Assembly: GCA_020444005.1 (NCBI GenBank)
Contig: JAHLLU010000016.1
Coordinates: 1 to 16,843, forward strand
DNA from: an archaeon
Lineage (GTDB): Archaea > Thermoproteota > Bathyarchaeia > TCS64
Direction of reading: 5' to 3'
Length of the DNA: 16,843 nucleotides
The notes under the pieces were generated by a model that saw only the letters and a program-made list of their open reading frames with translations, did not search any database and was not told where the DNA came from. Below are positions 1-6,313 of this stretch, piece after piece. Both the position numbers and the translations under genes were made by a program. Positions within the stretch are counted from its first letter, which is position 1; each line of letters begins with the position of its first letter.

Positions 1-2
1 AT

Positions 3-1196
3 AGCAAAACCAAAGGTGAACCACCGACGAGCGGCTACAACAGAAGACTCTACGCGCTAATGCTCACAGCCACCACATTCGTACTAAACTTCACCCTAAC
101 CCAACCCATCTACAGCCTATACCTCACCCAAAAAGGCATAACAGTAGTCCAACTAGGCGTACTCCTCAGCGTACAAAGCTTCATACCCCTCATACTCAGA
201 ATCCCCATCAGCGGCCTAATCGAAAAAATAGGACGAATCCGCAGCATGACCATCGCCCTCATCATCAGCGGAGCCGGCACACTACTATTCATCCCCGCAA
301 AAAACTATACCCAGCTCATGCTAGTAGTCATCTTCAACACAATATCAGCGAGCAGCTTCAACCAAACCGCCATGAGCACAGTAAGCGACGCAGCACCCCC
401 ACAAAGACAAGGAGACGCCATGGGAAGATACCTCACATTCCTCGGACTAGGCATGCTCCTAGGACCAGCACTCTGCAGCTGGCTAGTAACCCCCCTAGGC
501 TACACCGGGTTATTCTATCTAGCCGCCGGCGTACCCGTAATCGGCATACTTCTACTGGTATTCATGGCACCCGAGAACATCAGAGAGCGAGTCAAAACAG
601 AGGCACCAACTATCAGCACCACCGAGTCCATCAAAATGATACTACGAAACCGAAACGTGGTCCTACTCAGCTACTGCCGAGCCAGCTTCAGCACCGCCCA
701 ATCAATATTCCTAGCACTATTCAGCATCTACGCCGCCAACCAACTAGGCTTCAGCGACAGCACCATCGCAATACTCTTCACCATCCGTGGCTTCGCAAAC
801 ACCCTAGCAAGGTTCCCTGCGGGTACCATCAGCGACCGTATCGGCCGCCGACCATTGATGTACGCTGCTTTCTCGCTTCTCGTAGTAAGCTTCGGCATCA
901 TGGCGTATTCAGGTAGTTTCACAATGCTCGTCGTAGCCATGGGGTTATATGGGCTATGCTGGGGAACAAGGGCTGTCTCTGAGTGGGCATTCCTCACTGA
1001 TCTCGTTGAGCCGGAGATCAAAACCATCAGCATCAGTTATCTCAGCAGCGTATTCAGCCTAGGCAGCACACTGGGCAGCGTAGCATCAGGCATACTAACC
1101 ATATTCCTACCCTATAGCACAATATTCCTCATAGGCGCCGCGTTAAACCTTGGCGCTATTCCAGCGATCTATGCTATGAGGAAGAAGAGTCCTTGA
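3..1196 (+). CDS. MFS transporter, 5' end beyond the window
   Basis: A major facilitator superfamily permease, probably exporting small molecules or drugs across the cytoplasmic membrane; the substrate cannot be read from sequence. Hydrophobic segments run throughout. The MFS loop motif appears twice, as GLIEKIGRIRS between helices 2 and 3 and GTISDRIGRRP between helices 8 and 9, which marks the two six-helix halves. The first ATG is at 60, but the frame is open back to the left edge, and the residues before that ATG (YNRRLYA) look like the usual basic cytoplasmic lead-in to helix 1, so the true start probably lies upstream. The last 23 bases overlap the oppositely oriented DUF1893 gene tail to tail. 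Codon use up to about 800 is very rich in C- and A-ending codons (CTA, AGC, ACC), then becomes mixed. Family confident, substrate unknown. Confidence 0.88.
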   Translation, partial: SKTKGEPPTSGYNRRLYALMLTATTFVLNFTLTQPIYSLYLTQKGITVVQLGVLLSVQSFIPLILRIPISGLIEKIGRIRSMTIALIISGAGTLLFIPAKNYTQLMLVVIFNTISASSFNQTAMSTVSDAAPPQRQGDAMGRYLTFLGLGMLLGPALCSWLVTPLGYTGLFYLAAGVPVIGILLLVFMAPENIRERVKTEAPTISTTESIKMILRNRNVVLLSYCRASFSTAQSIFLALFSIYAANQLGFSDSTIAILFTIRGFANTLARFPAGTISDRIGRRPLMYAAFSLLVVSFGIMAYSGSFTMLVVAMGLYGLCWGTRAVSEWAFLTDLVEPEIKTISISYLSSVFSLGSTLGSVASGILTIFLPYSTIFLIGAALNLGAIPAIYAMRKKSP

Positions 1197-1602
1197 AGCT
1201 ATTCATCTTCTCCACGATAGCCTCGTAAGCCTCTACTGGGTCATCGATTCCCTGTACCATTCTCTCGAATGGACAGTAAATAACACCGTTCTCCAGCTTG
1301 ATATGAGGAACCTCTTCTCTATAACTATACTTTAAACCATACTTGTCGAGAACCTGTTTACCCGGCGTACTGAGAACCGCTGATATAGCTTCACCTGCTT
1401 TGCTGTATATTACTAGAAACGCTGCGGCTCTTCCCAGAATCTTATCCACCATCAATGTTCCCTCCAGTTCTGAGCCTAGCTCATTTATTGCCTTCAGGTG
1501 AGGCCTGATGCCTTTGAGGTCGCTCTCAAAGAACAATTCTCCCTCTTTATAGATCATGAGGCTGTTCCCTGTTTTTTCAAGAATCTCTAAGTATTTGTTC
1601 AT
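1174..1602 (-). CDS. DUF1893 family protein
   Basis: A 142-residue protein matching the DUF1893 family of archaea and some anaerobic bacteria, whose fold is described as related to the cytidine-deaminase class; its biochemical role is not established. Visible family features are the opening LEKTGNSLMIYKEGELFF, the central DKILGRAAAFLVIYSKAGEA helix-strand, and VPHIKLENGVIYCPFERMV with a single conserved Cys, followed by DDPVEAYEAI. Full family length. It is the last gene of a minus-strand run behind cooC, nikR and a small membrane gene, with a gap of about 30 bases, so it may be co-transcribed with nickel-handling genes. No convincing ribosome binding site precedes the ATG. Family assignment rests on remembered motif patterns. 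Confidence 0.8.
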   Translation of the reverse strand: MNKYLEILEKTGNSLMIYKEGELFFESDLKGIRPHLKAINELGSELEGTLMVDKILGRAAAFLVIYSKAGEAISAVLSTPGKQVLDKYGLKYSYREEVPHIKLENGVIYCPFERMVQGIDDPVEAYEAIVEKMNSFKDSSSS

Positions 1603-1632
1603 TGGATGGCACTCTGAACGTAGTGGTGGTTT

Positions 1633-1884
1633 TTATTCATTGTTTTCACGGAGACTCTGGATTGTTGACCGTATACTCCGATGAACCAGATAATACCAAG
1701 ACACCAATGCCCAAAAAAGGTAACAATACGCCACAATGTATCCATGACCTGTACGCAGATACTCAAGAAACAGTATCTCTGTGAAAACTGTCAAAATTGA
1801 AGTTGTTACCAGATTTACAGTTGCCCCGTTCAGTCCAATCTTCACATAATACCCTGAACGCCAATAGTTTTGAATAATATTCAC
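1633..1884 (-). CDS. Small two-helix membrane protein
   Basis: An 83-residue protein starting with GTG, with two hydrophobic stretches (about residues 17-40 and 48-67), a basic end RSIRST and an acidic tail. I do not recognise the family with confidence. The pattern VKIGLNGATVNLV near the first helix recalls the opening of GtrA-like four-helix proteins, but only half that length is present, so this is a weak resemblance. It lies 19 bases after nikR and about 30 before the DUF1893 gene on the same strand, so it could be a member of that operon. No clear ribosome binding site is visible. It may be a real small membrane protein or a chance open frame; position and membrane-like composition favour a gene. 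Confidence 0.5.
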   Translation of the reverse strand: MNIIQNYWRSGYYVKIGLNGATVNLVTTSILTVFTEILFLEYLRTGHGYIVAYCYLFWALVSWYYLVHRSIRSTIQSLRENNE

Positions 1885-1903
1885 CGAGAAAAGAAAAATC
1901 TGG

Positions 1904-2305
1904 TTACCGCATTAACGTGACCCTGATCTGTTTAACGCCACGCGTTGTACCAAGGGCCTCTGCGAGGGTCTTTATCTTGGCTGCTTCTCCCTTCACAGCT
2001 AGTATTTCGAGGCAGTTGTGGTGGTCTAGGTGTATGTGGGTTGATGAGTTTATGATATCAGTGTAATCATGTTGTAAGTGTGTAAGTTCCTCCATGACAT
2101 TACCTGTATGGTGATCGTACATCATGGTGATTACACCAGCGAGCATGCCTTCGATGTCTTTCCACTTGTGCTCTGTGAGAAAGTCTCTCATTGCGAGTTG
2201 AACGGCTGTAGATCGGTTGTATCCTATTTTTTGGGTTGTTTGGTCGAATTCCTCTAGTAGCTCCGGGTCGATGGAGATGCTTATTCTTGATACGTTGCCG
2301 GACAT
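1904..2305 (-). CDS. nikR: Nickel-responsive transcriptional regulator NikR
   Basis: A 133-residue ribbon-helix-helix repressor that binds DNA when loaded with nickel. Residues 1-45 form the RHH domain (RISISIDPELLEEFD, then NRSTAVQLAMRDFL). Residues 53-133 form the ACT-like nickel-binding domain. The four high-affinity nickel ligands of E. coli NikR (H76, H87, H89, C95) align with H79, H90, H92 and C98 here, with identical spacing, in LQHDY and THIHLDHHNCLE. It starts 11 bases after the end of cooC, which supports co-transcription. A dyad of NikR type lies at the start of the operon, so autoregulation by nickel is likely. Nothing suggests loss of function. Confidence 0.96.
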   Translation of the reverse strand: MSGNVSRISISIDPELLEEFDQTTQKIGYNRSTAVQLAMRDFLTEHKWKDIEGMLAGVITMMYDHHTGNVMEELTHLQHDYTDIINSSTHIHLDHHNCLEILAVKGEAAKIKTLAEALGTTRGVKQIRVTLMR

Positions 2306-2316
2306 ATTGATCGCTT

Positions 2317-3048
2317 CTAGAGATTTGTCTCGATGAATCTTGATATGTCTTCTGATGCTGCTTCTGCGCTGAATAGTCCACCCATGAGGCTAGACTTGAA
2401 GATCACAGGATCATACCTGATCAATGCATCGGCTTTCAGTCCTTCGGACTCAAGTTTCTCCAACATTATCTGCTCTATTTCAGAGGTTACCTTATTCAGT
2501 ATCAGGTGAATTGGTTTCCCTATCCGCTGCGCCTCAGATACTAGCTTCTTCGCGATCTCCACGCCTTCTGCGGTTGGGTCGATTACCACGATAAGCTTGT
2601 CGATTCCTTCCTCTACGCCTCTACCCAAATGTTCGATGCCTGCCTCTGCATCTACTATCAAGTATTCTTCCGGGGATAGCTCGATTCTTTTCAGAAGCTC
2701 CTTTGATAGGAACCCGTATGGGCATGCGCAGCCTTCTCCGTATTCTTCTATCTTGCCTACTGCTGCATAGGTGATGCCATAATCTGTCTTGGATATGTAT
2801 TCTGAGGGTAGTTCGTTGAGGTTGATTTTTTCATGTCCCTCGATACTTTTCCGTACATTGGATCTACCGCCTAGATAGTTAGCTATTGTGTCCGGGGTCT
2901 CGAGTCCAAGTGTTTTAGGGAGTAGTCTGTTGGATTCATCTGAGTCCAGCAGTATTGTGTTTGCTTTTTTACTGAGTTCGTGGGCTAATAGGAGTGATAC
3001 AGCTGATTTTCCTGCGCCCTTGATGCCCTGTGCATAAGTTAAAAATAT
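2317..3048 (-). CDS. cooC: CooC-type nickel-insertion ATPase, non-canonical start
   Basis: CooC is a SIMIBI-class ATPase that helps load nickel into the C-cluster of carbon monoxide dehydrogenase. Translating the minus strand gives a deviant Walker A GIKGAGKS close to the N terminus, the switch aspartate in ILLDSDESN, the nickel-binding CXC in GCACPYG, and the family signature LIVDAEAGIEHLGRG, then the usual C-terminal NKV strand. The frame is closed by TAA at 3082-3084, and no ATG, GTG or TTG occurs from there until a TTG at 2661, far past the Walker A motif. I therefore place the start at ATA 3046-3048, counting from which the CXC cysteines are residues 107 and 109; ATA 3079-3081 is the other option. 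A sequencing error or a pseudogene are alternatives, but the rest of the protein is intact. Family secure, start uncertain. Confidence 0.8.
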   Translation of the reverse strand: MFLTYAQGIKGAGKSAVSLLLAHELSKKANTILLDSDESNRLLPKTLGLETPDTIANYLGGRSNVRKSIEGHEKINLNELPSEYISKTDYGITYAAVGKIEEYGEGCACPYGFLSKELLKRIELSPEEYLIVDAEAGIEHLGRGVEEGIDKLIVVIDPTAEGVEIAKKLVSEAQRIGKPIHLILNKVTSEIEQIMLEKLESEGLKADALIRYDPVIFKSSLMGGLFSAEAASEDISRFIETNL

Positions 3049-3072
3049 TACGTATAATAGTAAACGTAATAC
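3045..3072. promoter_or_regulatory. Probable NikR operator
   Basis: Two perfect 8-base arms, TATTACGT at 3046-3053 and ACGTAATA at 3064-3071, are separated by 10 bases. Written as half-sites this is TATTAC-N14-GTAATA, very close to the Desulfovibrio NikR consensus as I recall it, GTGTTAC-N13/14-GTAACAC. It sits in the divergent gap between cooC-nikR and hypA-hypB and overlaps the expected start of the cooC transcript, as a repressor site would. Confidence 0.72.
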
Positions 3073-3077
3073 TGATT

Positions 3078-3086
3078 GTATTTATC
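3078..3086 (-). promoter_or_regulatory. TATA-like box for the cooC-nikR operon
   Basis: The minus strand reads GATAAATAC here. Transcription would begin about 25 bases on, near 3055, inside the NikR-type dyad and a few bases before the proposed ATA start of cooC. This would give an almost leaderless message that NikR could block. Confidence 0.45.
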
Positions 3087-3110
3087 GCCCATTGTACCTA
3101 TTGGTAAACC

Positions 3111-3118
3111 CTATATTG
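3111..3118 (+). promoter_or_regulatory. TATA-like box for hypA
   Basis: CTATATTG lies about 26 bases before the hypA ATG at 3140, the distance expected for a leaderless archaeal transcript, and there is no good ribosome binding site in front of hypA. A second candidate box, TATTTATCG, lies at 3079-3087. Confidence 0.45.
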
Positions 3119-3139
3119 TACAACCTTTGAAGAAGCCTC

Positions 3140-3544
3140 ATGCATGAATGGGCACTCGCTGAGGGCGTTATATCTACCGCTAGAAAGTTTGCGGAGGAGA
3201 ACGGTCTCACGAAGGTAACCGAAGTAGTTGTAGTGATAGGAGAACTTCAACAGGTGGAACATGATGTACTGGAGTTCGCCTTTGAGCAGTTAAAGACACC
3301 ATTATTCGAGGAAGCAAAGTTTGTACTCAAAGCAGAGCCAGCCAAGTTCAAGTGCCGTAACTGTGGGCATGAGTGGACGTTTAAGGCTCAGGGGTTATCA
3401 GAGGATATCTCCGAGGCGATTCACTTTGTGCCTGAGATGGCACATGTTTACATCAAGTGTACTGAGTGTGGTAGTCCCGACTTTGAGGTAAGCAAGGGTA
3501 GGGGCGTCTGGTTAGCCACTATAAAGGGTGAGAAAGATGAGTGA
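3140..3544 (+). CDS. hypA: Hydrogenase nickel-insertion protein HypA
   Basis: HypA is the cytoplasmic metallochaperone that delivers nickel to the large subunit of [NiFe] hydrogenases. The 134-residue protein begins MHEWALAE, where the N-terminal amine and His2 form the nickel site. A structural zinc site is formed by two CxxC pairs, C72/C75 and C107/C110. The long stretch between the pairs is typical of archaeal HypA rather than the shorter bacterial form. It overlaps the next gene by 8 bases, so the two are translationally coupled. The partner is an ATPase-type HypB, the arrangement described for Thermococcus kodakarensis. No hydrogenase structural genes lie in this window. Confidence 0.96.
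   Translation: MHEWALAEGVISTARKFAEENGLTKVTEVVVVIGELQQVEHDVLEFAFEQLKTPLFEEAKFVLKAEPAKFKCRNCGHEWTFKAQGLSEDISEAIHFVPEMAHVYIKCTECGSPDFEVSKGRGVWLATIKGEKDE
3526..3531 (+). promoter_or_regulatory. Ribosome binding site of hypB
   Basis: GGGTGA lies inside the end of hypA, five bases before the ATG at 3537. It decides for this ATG over the in-frame GTG at 3528, which would fall inside the binding site. Confidence 0.6.
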
Positions 3545-4262
3545 CCCAAGGATAGCCGTTATCGAGCGACGTTTCGAGAAGGTAGGTAAGATTATCGCTG
3601 TTAGTAGCGGTAAGGGCGGCGTGGGAAAAAGCATGATCGCTACCAGTCTTGCCCTAAATCTTCGTGACCGAGGATACAAGGTTGGCTTACTTGATCTTGA
3701 CTTTACTAGTCCAGCTACTCACGTAATAATGGGCGTTGATGGGCTTTACCCAGAGGAAGATTACGGTATTATTCCGCCGCTTGCCCATGAACTCCGCTAT
3801 ATGAGTATCACTCATTATAGTCTTGATGAGCCTGCTCCTCTTCGTGGACAGGATGTTAGTAATGCTATCATCGAGCTTCTTGCGATTACCAGGTGGGGTG
3901 AGTTGGATTACTTGGTGGTGGATATGCCGCCTGGTATTGGTGATGCGACGTTGGATACTATTCGTTTGATTCCAAGGATCGAGTTCGTGGTGGTTACGAC
4001 TCCGAGTCGTGTGGCGTATCAGAGTGTACGCCGGATGATCTTATTGCTGAAAGAGCTTGGTATCCCTATTTCTGGTGTGGTGGAGAACATGGTGATGCGG
4101 CCATCCGATTACGTCAAATCAGATGTGGAGAAGCTTGGATTGGAATATCTAGGCTCCATTGATTATGATGAGGCTGTAGAGGAGAGTCTCGGGGACGTGG
4201 ATGCTTTATCCAAGACAGGTTTCTATAAACGAGTGGGGGAGATTCTCCCCGATTTCCTCTAG
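3537..4262 (+). CDS. hypB: ATPase-type HypB (Mrp/MinD family nickel chaperone partner)
   Basis: A 241-residue Mrp/MinD-family ATPase. In Thermococcus an ATPase of this type, called HypB-AT, forms a complex with HypA and raises its affinity for nickel, replacing the usual GTPase HypB. Visible motifs are the deviant Walker A SGKGGVGKS (residues 24-32), the switch LLDLDFTSPATH (51-62), and the Walker B-like VVDMPPGIGD (127-136). The C-terminal CPxC iron-sulfur motif of Mrp/Nbp35 carriers is absent (VVENMVMRPSDYV stands in its place), which argues against a general Fe-S scaffold role. It is translationally coupled to hypA. Its stop codon shares a CTAG tetramer with the stop of the convergent MFS gene. 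From about 3820 on, codons shift to G- and T-ending forms. A generic Mrp protein remains possible, but the neighbour makes HypB-AT more likely. Confidence 0.85.
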   Translation: MSDPRIAVIERRFEKVGKIIAVSSGKGGVGKSMIATSLALNLRDRGYKVGLLDLDFTSPATHVIMGVDGLYPEEDYGIIPPLAHELRYMSITHYSLDEPAPLRGQDVSNAIIELLAITRWGELDYLVVDMPPGIGDATLDTIRLIPRIEFVVVTTPSRVAYQSVRRMILLLKELGIPISGVVENMVMRPSDYVKSDVEKLGLEYLGSIDYDEAVEESLGDVDALSKTGFYKRVGEILPDFL

Positions 4263-5422
4263 TTTTCTTTTATCAGTAGGGTTATTCCGAAGGCTAGGGC
4301 GCTTAGGGCTGCGAAGAAGTAGAATACGCTTGAGTATCCGTAGTTTAGGGCTAGCCATCCGGCTATTGCTGGTGTGAAGAAGCCGATTCCGTATTTTAGT
4401 GTAAAGTTTACTCCATAGGTGACTCCTACTGTGTCTTTTCTTGCTACGTCCCCTAGTAGGGCGTTCATTGGGCTCTGGGTGATGAAGAAGGTGAACCCGA
4501 GTACGACTACTATTAACACTAGTACTGGTAGGCTGCTTGGTGATAGTACGAAGCCGAGGAGTGTTAGGGCGAAGCCTGCGTATCCGAATAGTAGAAGCTT
4601 CTTTCGTCCCATTTTGTCGCTTAGTTCTCCGCCTAGTATCTGGGCGAAGGCTCCTACTGTGTATTTGAGGGTGCTGAGGCCTCCTGCTATTACGAAGCTG
4701 ACTCCTTTTTGTTCTTCCATGAATACCATGATGAAGCTTGATACGCCGGTCCAGAGCATTCCGCTGAGTACGACTATTCCGAGGGTGATGATTAAGGTGG
4801 CTTTGTTTGTGGTTCCGAACATTCTGCGTAGTGTTTCTACTGGTCCTGCGTGTCCGCCTTCTGGCATTGGGCATGCGATGTCTTCTGCGATTAGGTAGTC
4901 GATTACTGCCATGATGAGGCCGGTGACTCCCCAGATGATGAATGTCATTCTCCATCCGAATCTTGCTCCTAGTAGGCTTGATGTTAGGTAGCTTACTGCC
5001 ATTCCCATGTCGCCGCCTAGTCCTTGGAAGCCCATGTATCTTCCTCGGCTTTCGTCGCTTACTAGTGCCATGTGGGCGTAGCCGCATGGGTGGTATAGGC
5101 TTGCTCCTACTCCGAGTACTATGAGTCCTACTGCTGCGATGGGTATGCTTGGGCTTATGCCGATGAGTATGCTTGCGCCGCCGCATAGGATCATGCTCAT
5201 CATGATGAGTGTTTTTTTGCTGTAGCGGTCTGCGAGGAATCCGATGGGTAGGCTTAGCCAGCCGTAGAATAGGGTTACTAGGCTTGCGAGCATGCCTACT
5301 GTGGCGATGTCTCCTAGTTCTCCGCCTAGGATGGGTATCATTGCTGGCAGTAGTACTAGGTATGCGTGCATTATGCCGTGGCTTGTGCTGATGGCTACTA
5401 TGGTTCTTTCTTCAGTGTTCAT
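4259..5422 (-). CDS. MFS transporter, fosmidomycin-resistance (Fsr)-like
   Basis: A 387-residue, roughly twelve-helix permease of the cytoplasmic membrane. The opening SHGIMHAYLVLLPAMIPIL and the segment LGVGASLYHPCGYAHMAL resemble Fsr-type efflux proteins (SHGI..., G...YHP). The MFS loop motif is seen as GFLADRYSKK and again as GELSDKMGRKK. The start is set at the ATG whose complement is 5420-5422: it has a GAGG ribosome binding site at 5431-5434 and is followed directly by helix 1. The frame is open for 40 more codons upstream (to 5542), but these residues are polar and unlike the family. Its codons strongly favour C and A endings, like the first MFS gene, which leaves long stop-free shadow frames across the gene. 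Substrate unknown. Confidence 0.9.
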   Translation of the reverse strand: MNTEERTIVAISTSHGIMHAYLVLLPAMIPILGGELGDIATVGMLASLVTLFYGWLSLPIGFLADRYSKKTLIMMSMILCGGASILIGISPSIPIAAVGLIVLGVGASLYHPCGYAHMALVSDESRGRYMGFQGLGGDMGMAVSYLTSSLLGARFGWRMTFIIWGVTGLIMAVIDYLIAEDIACPMPEGGHAGPVETLRRMFGTTNKATLIITLGIVVLSGMLWTGVSSFIMVFMEEQKGVSFVIAGGLSTLKYTVGAFAQILGGELSDKMGRKKLLLFGYAGFALTLLGFVLSPSSLPVLVLIVVVLGFTFFITQSPMNALLGDVARKDTVGVTYGVNFTLKYGIGFFTPAIAGWLALNYGYSSVFYFFAALSALAFGITLLIKEN

Positions 5423-5461
5423 GGAAATGTCCTCGTTGATGCCTATTGTGGTTGGGTTATG

Positions 5462-5470
5462 GTATTTATT
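5462..5470 (-). promoter_or_regulatory. TATA-like box for the Fsr-like transporter
   Basis: The minus strand reads AATAAATAC. Initiation about 25 bases on would give a leader of some 15-20 bases containing the GAGG ribosome binding site at 5431-5434. This supports the start at 5422 and argues against the longer open frame. Confidence 0.45.
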
Positions 5471-5566
5471 GTTGATGGTGTCTACTGGTGGGTACTTTGG
5501 GAAAAAATTTTCTTGGTAGGAAAGAGTGGGAGGTTGTGTCATTTTTCGTTGACAAAAGTGTATACG

Positions 5567-5592
5567 AAAAAACGTTACTCATACGGTTTTTT
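5567..5592 (-). terminator. Possible terminator hairpin
   Basis: Arms AAAAAACGT (5567-5575) and ACGGTTTTTT (5583-5592) pair with one bulged G around a 7-base loop. Read on the minus strand the structure ends in six T residues, which suits termination of the zinc-ribbon transcript about 150 bases after its stop. It is A/T-rich and could be chance. Confidence 0.35.
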
Positions 5593-5743
5593 ACATATAT
5601 CAGGATCGAATCAGAGCTGTTCTGGGGCTGTTTTCTTTGAAAGAAGCTGCTTTCGGGTTTTTTCGGCGTACCCCCCCTTTGATTATGCCCTGTATCCTCT
5701 AGGCTGGGTGAATAAACAGAAATAGAAATACGGTATGGGTTTT

Positions 5744-5869
5744 CTAGGATCGCTTTTTCTCGGCGGTGATCATGTCGCTTCCGCAGTATGGGCATGTTTT
5801 TTCATTTGTTTCTGATGTCCAAGTCTCGTAGCATTCCTCGCATAGATACTTGATTTTTTGTGTCTGCAT
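5744..5869 (-). CDS. 41-residue zinc-ribbon protein
   Basis: A very short gene whose product has two zinc knuckles, YLCEEC (C10, C13) and KTCPYC (C26, C29), 12 residues apart, followed by GSDMITAEKKRS. The spacing is that of a single complete zinc ribbon, as in small archaeal rubredoxin-like or transcription-associated proteins; the function is unknown. The CPYCGSD motif is typical of a structural zinc site rather than redox iron, and no membrane segment is present. A TATA-like box at 5898-5906 lies at the distance expected for a nearly leaderless message. It is divergent from a small winged-helix gene, which may share its control region. Could be a chance frame, but two properly spaced CxxC pairs in 41 codons are unlikely by chance. 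Confidence 0.72.
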   Translation of the reverse strand: MQTQKIKYLCEECYETWTSETNEKTCPYCGSDMITAEKKRS

Positions 5870-5894
5870 TTCTGTATTTTTACGGATTGTATAC

Positions 5895-5943
5895 TTGTTT
5901 ATATCCTTAATTCATTTAGACCCTTGTTTCGCTTTGTTTATAT
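5895..5943. repeat. Direct repeat TTGTTTATAT in a divergent promoter region
   Basis: The ten bases TTGTTTATAT occur exactly at 5895-5904 and 5934-5943. The first copy read on the minus strand (ATATAAACAA) is well placed as the TATA box of the zinc-ribbon gene. The second may be a second promoter element or part of a regulator site. Confidence 0.45.
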
Positions 5944-5970
5944 ACTGGGTTCTGGTTTTTCGCGTCAAGT

Positions 5971-5979
5971 TTTAATAAA
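5971..5979 (+). promoter_or_regulatory. TATA-like box for the small winged-helix gene
   Basis: TTTAATAAA lies 29-37 bases before the ATG at 6008, which puts the expected transcription start only a few bases before that ATG. This supports 6008 over the longer open frame beginning at 5858. Confidence 0.4.
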
Positions 5980-6007
5980 AAGCCCATATATTGATGTTCT
6001 GAGGATC

Positions 6008-6268
6008 ATGTCCGCATCAACACTAAGAAACAAGATAGGCGTTTTACTACTCGACAAACCCATGTCTCTAAAGGAGATCGCCGATGAGTTGGATATTAAA
6101 GAGAAGAAAACCTACAGTCTACTTAAGAACATGTTCCAGAAAGACAGGGTAGTAAGCTTCAAGGCAGAGGATGGGCAGCGTAAGTACCGTAACACCGAGG
6201 AAGAGACGGAGAAGGCGTTGAAGCGTAAGGAACGAGCCGAGAAGAAAGCTGCTAAAGCCAAAAAGTAG
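6008..6268 (+). CDS. Small winged-helix DNA-binding protein with Lys-rich tail
   Basis: An 86-residue protein. Residues 1-60 fit a winged helix of the ArsR/MarR-like type: RNKIGVLLLD, then KEIADELDIKEKKTYSLLKNMFQKDRVVSF as helix-turn-helix and start of the wing, with a probable wing GQRKYRN. The last 25 residues are charged and lysine-rich (EKALKRKERAEKKAAKAKK), like the tails of some archaeal DNA-binding proteins. I chose the ATG at 6008 because a GAGG lies just upstream and an A/T box fits; the open frame back to 5858 encodes hydrophobic residues unlike the family. It is divergent from the zinc-ribbon gene and upstream of the deiminase-like gene. It may regulate a neighbour; its target is unknown. 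Confidence 0.78.
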   Translation: MSASTLRNKIGVLLLDKPMSLKEIADELDIKEKKTYSLLKNMFQKDRVVSFKAEDGQRKYRNTEEETEKALKRKERAEKKAAKAKK

Positions 6269-6313
6269 TATCTCAGCATAATGTTTTATGTACTATTCTA
6301 ATTAGGGTATGTT

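Larger units (their letters stand above)
5423..5743. other. Non-coding stretch between Fsr-like and zinc-ribbon genes
   Basis: About 320 bases with no convincing gene. It holds the promoter of the Fsr-like transporter at its left end and an A/T dyad near 5567-5592 that could end the zinc-ribbon transcript. Open frames across it have no family-like features. I see no tRNA-like structure. Confidence 0.5.

Noticed and set aside
2100..2381. 93-residue minus-strand frame overlapping nikR and the end of cooC
   Set aside because: It overlaps two genes with full catalytic or metal motifs and has a Gln/Arg-rich shadow composition.
2317..2661. CooC-like gene as a short 114-residue protein starting at TTG 2661
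   Set aside because: The frame upstream encodes the Walker A and CXC motifs without a stop, so the short form would be only the C-terminal half of one protein.
4206..5186. 326-residue Arg/His/Ser-rich open frame on the minus strand
   Set aside because: It overlaps the Fsr-like transporter in another frame of the same strand. Its low-complexity Arg/Lys/His composition comes from the C/A-ending codon bias of that gene; no domain is visible.
5423..5542. Forty-codon N-terminal extension of the Fsr-like transporter
   Set aside because: The residues are polar and unlike the family, and a GAGG ribosome binding site plus TATA-like box favour the start at 5422.
4419..5725. Several plus-strand open frames opposite and upstream of the Fsr-like transporter
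   Set aside because: They are antisense shadows of a clear membrane transporter or lack start signals and family features.
5590..5743. Possible small structured RNA in the gap
   Set aside because: I found no tRNA-like arms, no conserved riboswitch-like motif and no promoter clearly aimed at it.
5466..5795. 109-residue minus-strand frame overlapping the zinc-ribbon gene end and the transporter promoter
   Set aside because: No motif, and it conflicts with the better-supported zinc ribbon and promoter signals.
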